The notes beneath the pieces are model-generated. The model did no database searches. It was not told where the DNA came from and saw only the letters and a list, made by a program, of their open reading frames with translations. The position numbers were made by a program, and so were the translations under genes. From NCBI RefSeq assembly GCF_027938815.1, contig NZ_CP115913.1:2452001-2516000 (forward strand): DNA of 64,000 nucleotides. The letters run 5' to 3'. This stretch comes from Oceanirhabdus sp. W0125-5 (GTDB lineage Bacteria; Bacillota; Clostridia; Clostridiales; Clostridiaceae). Shown piece by piece: positions 53,609-63,713 of this stretch (its first letter is position 1; the number at the start of each line of letters is the position of its first letter).

Positions 53609-55078
53609 TTATTTTTTTAGTTTTACATCTGGTTCAGAAGGTAATCTGAATAATGGTATGAATCTATCTAAACCTGTAAGTGTTAAGAATAAAATTGAGA
53701 ATACAGCGATAAATGCCATATAGTTGTGTAGAATAATATCTTTAACATCAAATGATGCTAAAGGATATACAGCAGTTACAATTCCTATGAAATATAACAT
53801 ATATCCATGCCAAGGAATTAATTGAGAACCAAAAACACCTAGAGCATCAGAGAATGTTGCATTTCTTAAACGTAGCTTATACATGTCTTCTTCGCTACCT
53901 TCTACGTTCTCATCAACTAAATTTTTAGTAATTGGTCCTATTGTAACAATTTGAGCCATTTCATCAGCTAATAGAGCATTACCAGCAATAGATAAGAATC
54001 CATTCCAGAACATTAACTGACGTACATTTCTAGAAATCCAAAGAACAAATCTTGCTAAAGGTTCAAATGCTTTCATTTTTGCCATTATACCACCAAAGGC
54101 ACCTATCCACATCATCATTATAATTACCCAAGAACCAGCTTCTGCAAATCCACCTGTTACTAGTCCCATGAATGATGAGAAATCTGCTACAGTACCAGCA
54201 AACATACCAAATATCATTGAAGAAATAATACCCGCTCCTAAACAAATAAGAGTTTGATATCCTCTTACAGCAAGTACAAGTACTATGATTAATGGAATAA
54301 CCATGTAGATTGGTACTCCATCTTTTACTTGATTTAATAATGCAACTGCAGACGCTCTTTTTTCTCCAAGTATTGTCCACACATCTTGTGGAATGGAATT
54401 TATAGCTTCAGTTGCACTACCCACAATAGTTGGTAATCCCTTAATTACACTTACAAAATAAAATGCAACTGCACTTAACGCTAAACAAAGTACAGACCAA
54501 ACACCTTGATGTTTAATTCTATGTATAACTTCAACTTTTTGAATACCTGAACTAACTACAGTTGTATCAGAGATTAGTCCTATGTTATCTCCAAAGCATG
54601 CTCCACCAGCAATAGCTGCTGTTGTTAAAATTATGTCTCCACCAACAATATGATTTAACCATAAAAAAATTGGTGCACAAGCAGCAAAGGTTCCCCAGCT
54701 TGTACCTGTTGCGACTGATAGAACAGCAGTAATTAGAAAACCAGTAACAGCTATTGTTCTTCCAGTAAGACCTAGGTTTAAAGAAATGTTTATAATTGAA
54801 GCTCCAACCCCAGATGACATGAATACCTCAGCCATTGCATAAGCAGCCATAAGTATAAAGAACACAATTTGCATTTCTTTAACATTATCTACAGCAGAAT
54901 CTAATAATGTTTTGAAAGAAAGTTTTTCTGTTATCATTGCTAATATAATTGCATATAACGTTGATAACGTAGCAGATAATATTGCATCTTCTGTTGTTTT
55001 AATTAAATACATTAATAAAAATACAGGTGTAAGTTTTAAAATTGCTACTATTGGATTTGTTTGCTTTTGTAACCCCAT
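53609..55078 (-). CDS. NhaC-family Na+/H+ antiporter-like transporter, copy 1
   Basis: 489 aa, about 11-12 membrane helices. Motifs include VATGTSWGTFAACAPIF, GDNIGLISDTTVVSSG, MMWIGAFGGIM and GNALLADEMAQIV, as in NhaC-type antiporters. It is about as long as, and very similar to, the gene at 55388-56857. It has its own promoter and a hairpin attenuator-like leader. Because the paralog is under a lysine riboswitch, amino-acid/Na exchange rather than simple sodium export is possible for both. Confidence 0.88.
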   Translation of the reverse strand: MGLQKQTNPIVAILKLTPVFLLMYLIKTTEDAILSATLSTLYAIILAMITEKLSFKTLLDSAVDNVKEMQIVFFILMAAYAMAEVFMSSGVGASIINISLNLGLTGRTIAVTGFLITAVLSVATGTSWGTFAACAPIFLWLNHIVGGDIILTTAAIAGGACFGDNIGLISDTTVVSSGIQKVEVIHRIKHQGVWSVLCLALSAVAFYFVSVIKGLPTIVGSATEAINSIPQDVWTILGEKRASAVALLNQVKDGVPIYMVIPLIIVLVLAVRGYQTLICLGAGIISSMIFGMFAGTVADFSSFMGLVTGGFAEAGSWVIIMMMWIGAFGGIMAKMKAFEPLARFVLWISRNVRQLMFWNGFLSIAGNALLADEMAQIVTIGPITKNLVDENVEGSEEDMYKLRLRNATFSDALGVFGSQLIPWHGYMLYFIGIVTAVYPLASFDVKDIILHNYMAFIAVFSILFLTLTGLDRFIPLFRLPSEPDVKLKK

Positions 55079-55150
55079 AAATATTCCTCCCTATATTGTT
55101 AAAAATTTAACCAATAAGATTATAATAATTTTTTTGGTTTGTCTGATAAC

Positions 55151-55176
55151 AAAAAACCGTTTGAAATTATCAAACG
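55151..55176 (-). terminator. Attenuator-like hairpin in the leader of nhaC copy 1
   Basis: On the minus strand CGTTTGA/TCAAACG with a 5-base loop is followed by a T-run, 70 bases before the start codon and 28 bases after the predicted transcription start. Confidence 0.6.
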
Positions 55177-55210
55177 ACCAGAATCAAACAAACTAATTAT
55201 TACAAGACAA

Positions 55211-55239
55211 AATATACCACAAACATGCATGGATGTCAA
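55211..55239 (-). promoter_or_regulatory. Promoter of nhaC copy 1
   Basis: On the minus strand TTGACA (55239-55234), a 17-base spacer and TATATT (55216-55211), a near-consensus promoter. Confidence 0.7.
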
Positions 55240-55337
55240 ACAATATTAAATATTCTGACTAATTATGATAAAATAAGTAGAAAAAGTATGATTATAGAAA
55301 CGGTTTGATGGGGATTTATCAAAAAAATCTTATGTAA

Positions 55338-55372
55338 ATAAAAAAACAGATAAACTAATTGGCTTATCTGTT
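55338..55372 (-). terminator. Terminator of the distal nhaC paralog
   Basis: On the minus strand AACAGATAA/TTATCTGTT with a 10-base loop and T-run. Confidence 0.85.
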
Positions 55373-55387
55373 TTGTAGTTTAATAAA

Positions 55388-56857
55388 TTATTTTTTTAGC
55401 TTTACTGCAGGTTCAGATGGTAATTTAAATAATGGTATAAATTTATCTAAACCAGTAAGAGTCAGTATTAATATTGAAATAACTGCAATTATAGCCATAT
55501 AATTATGAGTTATGATTTCCCAAACATTGAATTTGTATAAAGGATAAACTGCAGAAGCAATACCAATGTAGAATGTCATATAAACATGCCACGGAATCAA
55601 TTGAGAGCCAAATACACCAAGTGCATCTGAGAAAGTGGCATTTCTAAGACGAAGCTTATACATATCTTCTTCGCTACCTTCAACATTTTCATCTACTAAA
55701 TTTTTAGTTATTGGACCTATTGTAACAATTTGAGCCATTTCATCAGCTAATAAAGCATTACCAGCAATTGATAAACATCCATTCCAGAACATAAGTTGTC
55801 TAACATTTCTAGATAATATTAGAACTAATTTAGCTAATGGATCAAAGGCTTTCATCTTAGCCATAATACCACCGAAAGCTCCTACCCACATCATCATAAT
55901 GATTACCCAAGAACCAGCATCAGCAAATCCGCTGCTTACTAGTCCCATAAATGAACTTAAATCTGAAACAGTACCAGCAAACATTCCAAGTATCATAGAA
56001 GATATGATACCAGTTCCTAAACAAATAAGAGTCTGATATCCTTTAATAGCAAGTATCAATACTAAGATTAAAGGAATTATCATAAAGAATGGAACACCAT
56101 CTTTTACTTGATTTAATAAATCTACCGCAGATGCTCTTTTTTCTCCTAATACAGTCCAAACATCTTGTGGAATTGCATTTATTGCATCAGAGGCATTACC
56201 AACAATTGTAGGTAATCCTTTAATAACACTTACAATATAAAATATGATTCCAGTTGTAATCAAACATAATAATGACCATACACCTTGATGCTTAATTCTA
56301 TGAATTACTTCTACCTTTTGTATACCAGAACTTACAACAGTAGTATCTGATATTAAACCAATATTATCACCAAAGCATGCACCACCAGCTATAGCTGCAG
56401 TAGTTAAAACAATATCTCCACCCACAATATGGTTTAGCCATAAGAATATTGGTGCACATGCAGCGAATGTTCCCCAGCTTGTACCTGTTGCAACTGAAAG
56501 AATTGATGTTATAAAGAATCCAGTAACTGCAACAGTTCTTCCTGTTAATCCTAGATTTAATGACAAGTTAATAATTGAAGCACCTACTCCTGTAGACATG
56601 AATGCAGCTGCCATTGCATAAGCTGCCATTAAAATAAAAAATACTAATTGCATTTCTTTAACATTATCTACTGCAGAATCTAAAAGTGTTTTAAAATTTA
56701 GCTTTTCAGTTATCATTGCAATAATCGCTGCATAAATAGTAGCTATTGCAGCTGAAATAATTGCATCTTCTGTTGTCATTATTAAGTACATTAAAACTAA
56801 AACTGGCGATAGTTTTAATATTGAAATTATCGGATTGTTCTTTTCTTGTAAAACCAT
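55388..56857 (-). CDS. NhaC-family transporter, copy 2, lysine-riboswitch controlled (LysW-like)
   Basis: 489 aa with the same motifs as copy 1 (VATGTSWGTFAACAPIF, GDNIGLISDTTVVSSG, GNALLADEMAQIV) and near-identical length; differences cluster in loops and a few helices, for example the SGFADAG and LVLILSRN regions. The leader carries an L-box aptamer and terminator, so it is repressed by lysine. NhaC-superfamily genes under L-boxes have been proposed as lysine transporters (LysW). It is a tandem duplicate of the neighbour. Confidence 0.9.
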   Translation of the reverse strand: MVLQEKNNPIISILKLSPVLVLMYLIMTTEDAIISAAIATIYAAIIAMITEKLNFKTLLDSAVDNVKEMQLVFFILMAAYAMAAAFMSTGVGASIINLSLNLGLTGRTVAVTGFFITSILSVATGTSWGTFAACAPIFLWLNHIVGGDIVLTTAAIAGGACFGDNIGLISDTTVVSSGIQKVEVIHRIKHQGVWSLLCLITTGIIFYIVSVIKGLPTIVGNASDAINAIPQDVWTVLGEKRASAVDLLNQVKDGVPFFMIIPLILVLILAIKGYQTLICLGTGIISSMILGMFAGTVSDLSSFMGLVSSGFADAGSWVIIMMMWVGAFGGIMAKMKAFDPLAKLVLILSRNVRQLMFWNGCLSIAGNALLADEMAQIVTIGPITKNLVDENVEGSEEDMYKLRLRNATFSDALGVFGSQLIPWHVYMTFYIGIASAVYPLYKFNVWEIITHNYMAIIAVISILILTLTGLDKFIPLFKLPSEPAVKLKK

Positions 56858-56950
56858 AATTTTTCCTCCTAAGTTTTCCTATGTTTTTTAAAATAATTAA
56901 AAACATTTAATATAATATATGAATAATTTCGAAATTTACGAGTGCTTGAA

Positions 56951-56981
56951 AAATAAAAAACGCCTGAAAAGAATTCAGACG
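56951..56981 (-). terminator. Riboswitch-controlled terminator of nhaC copy 2
   Basis: On the minus strand CGTCTGAA/TTCAGGCG (one G-T wobble) with a 5-base loop and T-run, 45 bases downstream of the aptamer. Confidence 0.82.
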
Positions 56982-57025
56982 TGTAGTATCATATAGACGT
57001 ACCTTGTCCCTCCTTTTTGCCCTAT

Positions 57026-57202
57026 GTGAGATAGCACTCCAACAAGATACCGGGCGTACCTTGTTGACAGTCCTGTACCTGTTCGATACAGACCCAGCCT
57101 CAAGTTTTGGTTCTTAAGACTTCGGCATTGGCTCCTTTTTTTATAGATCACTGGCTTCCGACCTTACTATAAATACTAATAGACAATGCGCCTCTACCTC
57201 AC
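57026..57202 (-). promoter_or_regulatory. Lysine riboswitch (L-box) aptamer
   Basis: On the minus strand P1 pairs GTGAGGTAG (57202-57194) with CTATCTCAC (57034-57026). Between them are the L-box landmarks GAGGCGCA, AGTA, GGTCGGAAGCC, GCCGAAG, GGCTGGGTCTG, AGGACTGTC and the final GGAGTGCTATC. Five helical arms can be drawn around the junction. It sits upstream of a terminator and an NhaC-type gene, the usual arrangement for a lysine-repressed transporter. Confidence 0.9.
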
Positions 57203-57239
57203 CTGTGAGAGATGAGGTAATTATTTAATTTTTATAAAA

Positions 57240-57628
57240 CATAATATATCATAGTTCGACAATGTTGTCAAAATTAAATTGTAGTCATGTTTAATCTTGG
57301 CTATGTTTAAAGAGGATGTTGAAATTAATACTTATATTAAATGTAATTTTTTTGAAATTAAAATGAAACTTTTGTATAATTAGATATATCAAGCAATTAC
57401 ATTACAAAATATTTGTTTATGCAGTAAGAAAAATTTAGACATAACAACTAAACTAATAGTAATATATTATGACATACAGATGTCATAATTAATTTGTTAA
57501 TATGGAACATAGATATAATTTTATAGTAGTTGACAGGATTGAATTTTGTTTTTTATAGGAGAGATATTTCTCATATTATGTGTATATTGAATAGAAGCGT
57601 TAATAAAAGCCTCTGAAAAAGGATGTGT
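57240..57628. other. Intergenic region with a palindromic hairpin and promoter
   Basis: Divergent region between the L-box leader and the next rightward gene. TTATGACAT (57467-57475) and ATGTCATAA (57480-57488) form a perfect 9-bp hairpin. TTGACA near 57530 with an AT-rich -10 region may be the rightward promoter. No other gene is visible. Confidence 0.45.
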
Positions 57629-58711
57629 ATGATTATGGATAATATTTACTGGATACAGGAATGGGCAAAAGTAAGGCAGAAGGAGGTTGTACGATTACCT
57701 GATAACGTTGAGGTACATGAGAACTTTTTAAAGTATATGTCAAAGGAAGAGTTCGATTCTGCATTTAAAGAAGTATGGAATATGTTTACAAATATATATG
57801 GTGATATTGCTGAATTCCCGAAAAACTTTGGAATGCCTTTGAATAAATTACTGGAATATAAGTATTCTACTAAAGAGGCGAGAGTGTCTAGACGTGCAGC
57901 ATATCGTCCACTTAAGCTCCTATATTATCTTTTGATTGCTGGAGATTTGCATAATGGAACTATTATTGTAGATGTAAATGAATTTAAAGCAATAAATGAT
58001 GTGAAAAAAACTCCTATAATTTTTGAAAGGCTTAATGATTATGGTTTTTATTTTGATGGTTTAAAGAATTACAAAATTGCAAGTGAAATCATCCATATAA
58101 TATATCCTGATAATGCACAGGTTTTAACTGTACTGAAATCAATGGCGGATAAGGCTCATATAACAAACCGAGTTAATGATTTTCTAAGTTGTCATTATAA
58201 ATTGTTTGAAGATGATATGAATACTGTAAATTATGGACATGGTGCAGATATAATTGCTGACAAAATGCATACAAATCAGGAAAAAGAATTCGTTTATGCA
58301 ATGGATGCTGTGCTTAGTGAAATGGGTTATTATGTCGGGTCTAGAGAATCAAACGAAGGGCCTGGTTATGCTTACTATAGTAAGGAAAGCCAAATAAGAA
58401 AAAAAGGTCCCTATCATTACTTATTGTCATCGAATAAAACAAAACTTCTTTTGTATCTTCGTATTAGAAATGTATCAAAATGTATAGATTATTTAAAAGA
58501 GTGCCCAGACTCTGTTAAGCAAATTTTTTTATGGAGTGATAAGGGATGCTCGAATCGTAAAAAAGGTACATGTAAATATGGTCAAGAGTATGCAATAAAT
58601 GGGAATACCTACTGGAGATGTGGTTGTTTCAATGCACCTTTTTATTTTAGTCCAATAATAAAGGATATTCCACATTATATAAAATTAGTTGAATTAGGTC
58701 TAAAAAAATAG
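57629..58711 (+). CDS. Hypothetical protein with Cys-rich C-terminus
   Basis: 360 aa from ATG 57629, with AAAAAGG 6 bases upstream; ATGs at 57623 and 57635 are alternatives. It is soluble, without signal or membrane segments. I do not recognise it. A central part (about 50-190) looks helical (KEARVSRRAAYRPLKLLYYLL). The last third contains a possible metal site: SDKGCSNRKKGTCKYGQEY followed by TYWRCGCFNAPF, four cysteines spaced 7, 20 and 1 residues apart. The FSPIIKDIPHYIKLVELG tail is well formed. Standing alone, it has its own promoter region. Confidence 0.6.
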   Translation: MIMDNIYWIQEWAKVRQKEVVRLPDNVEVHENFLKYMSKEEFDSAFKEVWNMFTNIYGDIAEFPKNFGMPLNKLLEYKYSTKEARVSRRAAYRPLKLLYYLLIAGDLHNGTIIVDVNEFKAINDVKKTPIIFERLNDYGFYFDGLKNYKIASEIIHIIYPDNAQVLTVLKSMADKAHITNRVNDFLSCHYKLFEDDMNTVNYGHGADIIADKMHTNQEKEFVYAMDAVLSEMGYYVGSRESNEGPGYAYYSKESQIRKKGPYHYLLSSNKTKLLLYLRIRNVSKCIDYLKECPDSVKQIFLWSDKGCSNRKKGTCKYGQEYAINGNTYWRCGCFNAPFYFSPIIKDIPHYIKLVELGLKK

Positions 58712-58762
58712 AGTGTATATATTTACATGATATAATTTATTACGCAATTATCATATGTTATC

Positions 58763-58793
58763 ACTTAACTGATAATCATGTAATCAGTTAAGT
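58763..58793. terminator. Hairpin after the Cys-rich hypothetical gene
   Basis: ACTTAACTGAT/ATCAGTTAAGT, an 11-bp perfect stem with a 9-base loop; a T-rich stretch begins only 15 bases later. Confidence 0.5.
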
Positions 58794-58846
58794 CATCCTT
58801 AGTTCTTCTTTTTTCTCTATTATTTGTTCTTTGTATCAATATATTC

Positions 58847-58874
58847 TTGACAATATGGATTTTTATATTATAAT
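58847..58874 (+). promoter_or_regulatory. Promoter of the valS T-box leader
   Basis: Consensus TTGACA (58847-58852), a 16-base spacer, then consensus TATAAT (58869-58874). The predicted start is near 58881. Confidence 0.8.
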
Positions 58875-58880
58875 TATATA

Positions 58881-59142
58881 AATATAAGAGAATATTTAAA
58901 TGCAGTGAAAAAGAGGAGTAAACACAGGAAACAAACAGAGAGAAAAACTTATTAGCTGAAAGGTTTTTTATGAGGTATTGTGTTGAAGGTAGCTTTGGAG
59001 CAGTTTTATTGAAACATAATTTATGTGTGTAGGTAAAATCGGTAGACATACCGTTAATTTAATGAGAGCTTATTCAATTATTTGAGTAGGAATTAAGGTG
59101 GTATCGCGCGTTGTCGTCCTTTTTGGATGGCAGCGCTTTTTT
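58881..59142 (+). promoter_or_regulatory. T-box leader, valine specifier GTA
   Basis: Stem I begins GAGGAGTAAACACA (kink-turn and AACACA/TGTGTT helix). The specifier bulge reads GAAGGTAGC with GTA (Val) at 58989-58991. The T-box core AAGGTGGTATCGCG is at 59095-59108, with the TGG bulge that reads the tRNA 3' end. The terminator GCGCG...GTCC/GGAT...GCGC with T-run is at about 59105-59142. Uncharged tRNA-Val should favour read-through into valS. Confidence 0.9.
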
Positions 59143-59200
59143 ATTTTAAAATTAGAATTATGTGCAATATAGAAACATTATGACATAAAACATAACTGAA

Positions 59201-59442
59201 CAGTTGAAAATGGAAAGTGGAAAACGATGGAGGTTTTGCTCTGCAAAACTACATATTATTGGTCTTTAGAAGAATAGGGGTTTGCTCATTTTATCTTTAG
59301 ATAAAATATTGTAATTTAGAATACAAGGTTTCATCACGATGAAACGAGTAAATTATTCTTTTTAGAAGAACAATATGATTATAATTTCTCGAAGAGAAAT
59401 ATCCTATGTTTTCAACTTTCAATTTTCCATTTTCAACTTGCT
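59201..59442. repeat. Dispersed palindromic repeat, copy F, inside the valS leader
   Basis: Left terminus GTTGAAAATGGAAAGTGG, right terminus TTTCAATTTTCCATTTTC. Hairpins: GTTTTGC/GCAAAAC, TTTTATCTTTAGATAAAA, TTGTAATT/GAATACAA, GTTTCATC/GATGAAAC and ATTTCTC/GAGAAAT. It lies between the T-box terminator and the valS start codon, lengthening the untranslated leader. Confidence 0.85.
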
Positions 59443-59525
59443 TTTCTAAAGCACAATAGTTTCTTATTATGAATTAATAAGTTAGTAAAGTTACTCTATC
59501 ATAAAAAATGGAAGGAGATATGGAT

Positions 59526-62168
59526 ATGAATCAAGAAGTTAAGTTAGCTAAAAATTATGATCCAAAAGAATTTGAAGATCGTCTTTATAAATGGTGGGAA
59601 GAAGAGGGGTTTTTTACTCCTAAGGTAGATAAGGATAAGAAGCCTTATTCAATTATGATGCCACCACCAAATATCACTGGGCAATTACACTTAGGTCATG
59701 CTCTTGATAATACATTACAAGATATCTTAATAAGAACTAAGAGAATGCAAGGGTATAGTACATTATGGCTACCAGGAGAGGACCATGCAAGTATTGCTAC
59801 TGAGGTAAGAGTAGAGAAAGCAATAATTGAAGAGGGATTAGATAAGAAAGAAATGGGAAGAGAAGCTTTCCTTGAGAGAGTTTGGCAATGGACTGATCAA
59901 TATAGAAATAGAATCAGAACTCAATTAAAGAAGGTTGGGGTTTCAGCAGACTTTACAAGAGAAGCTTTCACAATGGATGAGAACTTAAGTAAAGCAGTAA
60001 GAAAAGTTTTTGTTAAGCTTTATGAAGAAGGGCTTATATACCAAGGAAACAGAATAACAAACTGGTGTCCAAATTGTATGACAGCTATTTCAGATGCTGA
60101 GATTGAGCATGAAGAGCATGAAGGTCACTTCTGGCATATTAAATATCCAGTAAAGGATTCTGATGTAACATTAGAGATAGCGACTACAAGACCTGAAACA
60201 TTACTTGGAGATACAGCAGTTGCTGTTAACCCAGCTGATGAAAGATATGGTCATTTAGTTGGAAAGACTCTAATACTTCCTTTAGTAGGTAGAGAGATTC
60301 CTATAGTTGCTGATGATTATGTTGATTTAGAGTTCGGTACAGGTGCAGTTAAAATAACTCCAGCACATGACCCTAATGACTTCCAAGTTGGTAAGAGACA
60401 TAATCTTCCTGAGATTATAGTAATGAATGAAGATGGAACAATCGCTGAAGGATATGGAAGATACAGCGGAATGGATAGATATGAAGCTAGAAAGGCAATG
60501 GTTGCTGATTTAGAAGAGCAAGGATTACTTGTTAAAGTTAAGGACCACAGCCATAATGTTGGAACTCATGACAGATGTAAAACTGTTATAGAACCAATGA
60601 TATCAAAACAATGGTATGTAAAAATGGATACACTTGCTGAACCAGCAAGAAAGGCTGTAAGAGAAAAACAAACTAAGTTTGTACCTGAAAGATTCGAAAA
60701 GACTTACTTTAACTGGATGGATAACATACAAGATTGGTGTATATCTAGACAGTTATGGTGGGGACACAGAATTCCAGTTTGGTACTGTAAGGACTGTGAT
60801 GAAATAATAGTTTCTATGGAGGATCCAACTCATTGCTCTAAGTGTAATAGTGAAAATATTGAGCAAGATAAGGATGTTTTAGATACTTGGTTCTCATCAG
60901 CATTATGGCCATTCTCAACATTAGGTTGGCCTGATAAGACAGAAGACCTTGATTACTTCTACCCAACAAGTACATTAGTTACAGGGTATGATATCATATT
61001 CTTCTGGGTTGCTAGAATGATATTCTCAGGAATTCATAATATGGGAGACGTACCTTTTGATAATGTTCTTATACACGGTATAGTAAGAGCTAGTGATGGA
61101 AGAAAGATGTCTAAGTCATTAGATAATGGAGTAGATCCACTTGAAGTTATCGAAAAGTATGGAGCAGATGCTCTTAGATTCTCTTTAACTACAGGAAATG
61201 CACCTGGAAATGATATTAGATACTACGAAGAGAGAGTAGAATCGGCAAGAAACTTTGCAAATAAGATTTGGAATGCTTCAAGATTTGTTATGATGAACCT
61301 TGATAAGGAAATCATGAACAAATATAAAGATAGTAAGAATTACACAATTGCTGATAAGTGGATCTTATCTAGAATGAATGACGTTGTAAAAGAAGTAACT
61401 GAAAACATCGAGAAGTTTGAATTAGGAATAGCAACACAGAAGGTTTATGAATTTATGTGGAATGAGTTCTGTGACTGGTACATTGAACTTGTTAAACCTG
61501 TATTCTTCAGTGATGATGAGGAAGCTAAAGGAGTTGCATACAACGTACTGTATACTGTATTAACTACAGGTCTTAAACTTCTTCACCCTGTAATGCCTTA
61601 TATTACAGAGGAGATATTCTTAAATCTTGAAACTGGAGATAAGAGTATCACAATTTCTAGCTGGCCAGAGTTCTGTGAAGAGTTAAAGAATGAGCAGGTT
61701 GAGAAAGAAATGGCACTTGTAATAGAAGCGATTAAGTCTATCAGAAACGTTAGAGCTGAAATGAACGTACCTAACTCAAGAAAAGCTAAGTTATTTATTC
61801 TTGCAACTGAAGGTGCTGAGGCGTTTGAAGGTGGAAAAATTTACTTCGAGAAACTTGCATCTGCTAGTGAGGTTATCTTAATAAATGCTAAGGAAGAAGC
61901 ACCAGAAAATGCAGTAGCTGCTGTTACTAAAGGAGCAGAAATCTTTATGCCAATCCTTGATCTTGTTGATGTTGAAAAAGAGATTGAGAGATTGAACAAA
62001 GAAAAAGAAAAGCTTGCAAAAGAAATAGAGAGAGTTGAGAAGAAACTTTCAAATGAAAGATTTGTTAGCAAAGCTCCAGAAGCAGTTGTTAATGAAGAGA
62101 AAGAAAAAGAAAAGAAATATAGAGAGATGTACGCATCTGTTATTGAAAGAATAGAAAGTTTACAATAA
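59526..62168 (+). CDS. valS: Valyl-tRNA synthetase
   Basis: 880 aa from ATG 59526, with AAGGAG 8 bases upstream; ATGs at 59508 and 59520 lie before or too close to that site. Class I motifs: HIGH-type [17 protein letters not shown] and [10 protein letters not shown]. The editing domain region ([17 protein letters not shown]), [18 protein letters not shown] and a C-terminal coiled coil (about 810-880; [23 protein letters not shown]) are all normal. It charges tRNA-Val and is controlled by the T-box upstream. Confidence 0.96.
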   Translation: MNQEVKLAKNYDPKEFEDRLYKWWEEEGFFTPKVDKDKKPYSIMMPPPNITGQLHLGHALDNTLQDILIRTKRMQGYSTLWLPGEDHASIATEVRVEKAIIEEGLDKKEMGREAFLERVWQWTDQYRNRIRTQLKKVGVSADFTREAFTMDENLSKAVRKVFVKLYEEGLIYQGNRITNWCPNCMTAISDAEIEHEEHEGHFWHIKYPVKDSDVTLEIATTRPETLLGDTAVAVNPADERYGHLVGKTLILPLVGREIPIVADDYVDLEFGTGAVKITPAHDPNDFQVGKRHNLPEIIVMNEDGTIAEGYGRYSGMDRYEARKAMVADLEEQGLLVKVKDHSHNVGTHDRCKTVIEPMISKQWYVKMDTLAEPARKAVREKQTKFVPERFEKTYFNWMDNIQDWCISRQLWWGHRIPVWYCKDCDEIIVSMEDPTHCSKCNSENIEQDKDVLDTWFSSALWPFSTLGWPDKTEDLDYFYPTSTLVTGYDIIFFWVARMIFSGIHNMGDVPFDNVLIHGIVRASDGRKMSKSLDNGVDPLEVIEKYGADALRFSLTTGNAPGNDIRYYEERVESARNFANKIWNASRFVMMNLDKEIMNKYKDSKNYTIADKWILSRMNDVVKEVTENIEKFELGIATQKVYEFMWNEFCDWYIELVKPVFFSDDEEAKGVAYNVLYTVLTTGLKLLHPVMPYITEEIFLNLETGDKSITISSWPEFCEELKNEQVEKEMALVIEAIKSIRNVRAEMNVPNSRKAKLFILATEGAEAFEGGKIYFEKLASASEVILINAKEEAPENAVAAVTKGAEIFMPILDLVDVEKEIERLNKEKEKLAKEIERVEKKLSNERFVSKAPEAVVNEEKEKEKKYREMYASVIERIESLQ

Positions 62169-62175
62169 TAATTAT

Positions 62176-62210
62176 AAGGGCAAATTCTTAATTGAATTTG
62201 CCCTTTTTAC
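62176..62210 (+). terminator. Terminator of valS
   Basis: AAGGGCAAATTC/GAATTTGCCCTT with a 6-base loop and T-run. Confidence 0.9.
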
Positions 62211-62287
62211 AATGATAAAACTTAAAATCACCTTAAATGGGATTATATTTAATAGAGCCATAATATAAATAAAAAGAGGTGATTTTT

Positions 62288-63307
62288 TTGAAAGAAAATA
62301 AAATTAAATCATTAGTTGATGAAAAGGGAATATTTAATTTCGGTACCTATAATTATCCTTTAGAGAACATAAATATCATGGATTGTGTTAAACCTTTTAG
62401 AACATGGAGACCAAATAAATTTAATTATCTAAGGTTAAAAGAATGGGAAGCATTTCAAGGGGGGAATGATAGGTTCTTTATATTAGGGGCGGTGTATAAC
62501 ATAAAATTAATGACCATGAATATCATTGTAATATATGATAGACTTAAAGATAAAATTTATGAATATAGAGAAAAATCTCTTCGTGGTAAGCTGAAAATAG
62601 GGAAGGGAATGATAAGCAGTAGTACAGAATGCAGACTGAAAAAAACATTCATCAGATTTATCAATAAGTTAGAATGTGGAGAAGTAAATGTTAAATGTTT
62701 CTCTAAAGGAGATAAAACAAAGCCTGATATTGATATTGAAATCACAGGAAATCATATAATTGATCCAAATGTGATATGTCATCCCTTTGATAATAACAGA
62801 GCTTTATATTCACATAAAGAAATTATGACTATGAAAGGGAAAATGGTTATTGGAAATGAGACTATATTCTTTAATCAAGAAAATGCTTTTTTGATAATTG
62901 ACGAACATAAAGGTTTTTATCCATTTAAAATGAAATATGATTGGGTGACTGGATATGGATATGGAGAAAATAGAGAACTAATAGGATTTAATTTTACTGA
63001 CAATCAAATACGTGAACCTCATAAATATAACGAAAATTGCTTATGGAACTGTAAAAAATATAACCTGCCTAAGATAAGAGTTACACATGTGAATGAAAAC
63101 TTATGGAATATCAATGATGAAGAAGGTAAAGTTGATTTAGAGTTTAATATTATAAATAAATATAAATTAAAATTTAATTATGGAATTGTCGCTAGTGATT
63201 ACGAAGCTCCTTTTGGGGTATTTAACGGTAAAATTCATACGGATGATGGGATATTTATTATGGAAGATTTCTTTGGTATGGGAGAGAAAAAGAGGTTGAA
63301 GTTATAA
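62288..63307 (+). CDS. DUF2804-family protein
   Basis: 339 aa from TTG 62288, with AGAGGTGAT upstream; the GTG at 62279 is inside that site. No signal peptide or membrane helix. The opening TYNYPLENINIMDC, then RLKEWEAFQ, KYDWVTGYGYGENRELIGFNF near the middle and the late YGIVASDYEAPFGVFNGKI and FFGMGEKKRLKL, match my memory of DUF2804, a beta-rich lipocalin-like domain sometimes tied to lipid or glycolipid handling. The function is unknown. Confidence 0.7.
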   Translation: MKENKIKSLVDEKGIFNFGTYNYPLENINIMDCVKPFRTWRPNKFNYLRLKEWEAFQGGNDRFFILGAVYNIKLMTMNIIVIYDRLKDKIYEYREKSLRGKLKIGKGMISSSTECRLKKTFIRFINKLECGEVNVKCFSKGDKTKPDIDIEITGNHIIDPNVICHPFDNNRALYSHKEIMTMKGKMVIGNETIFFNQENAFLIIDEHKGFYPFKMKYDWVTGYGYGENRELIGFNFTDNQIREPHKYNENCLWNCKKYNLPKIRVTHVNENLWNINDEEGKVDLEFNIINKYKLKFNYGIVASDYEAPFGVFNGKIHTDDGIFIMEDFFGMGEKKRLKL

Positions 63308-63330
63308 CTTGTGAGTAAGATATGAAAATA

Positions 63331-63585
63331 TAGTGGACAATGGACAATTTAAAGGAAATGTATAATGGATAATGTAGAATGTATAATGAACGACATTTCT
63401 CTTCGAGAAATTTAAATCCTATTGTTTTTAGGCAATAGGATTTTTTTGTTTTATTTAAACTACAATATTTTATCTTAGATAAAATGAGTAATCTATCTTT
63501 CTCTAAAGAACAATAAAATGTAGTTTCTGACGAATGTCAGAAACATCCATCATTTTACATTATCAATTATACATTCTACATTATG
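63331..63585. repeat. Dispersed palindromic repeat, copy G
   Basis: Left terminus AATGTATAATGGATAATG, right CATTATCAATTATACATTC. Hairpins: ATTTCTC/GAGAAAT, TTTTATCTTAGATAAAA and TTTCTGAC/GTCAGAAA. The GTTTCAT/ATGAAAC and TTGTA/TACAA units are missing or reduced compared with A and D. Confidence 0.82.
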
Positions 63586-63713
63586 TTTTTAGAGTGTACC
63601 CGTACATTTGAAATTAACTGAATTATCCATATAATAGATAGTAAGAAGATTAATACAAAAGCGCGGATGTATTTTTTATTTTAAGAAAATAAAATATTGT
63701 GGAGGGGTTAGAT

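Noticed and set aside
54912-55196. Rightward 94-codon frame opposite nhaC copy 1
   Set aside because: Antisense to a well-supported gene and its leader, with no ribosome binding site.
58765-59049. Leftward 94-codon frame
   Set aside because: It lies across the T-box leader and its promoter, which explain the sequence better.
63600-63713. Vitamin riboswitch before the ECF S component
   Set aside because: No FMN, TPP, cobalamin or THF core could be recognised in these 114 bases.
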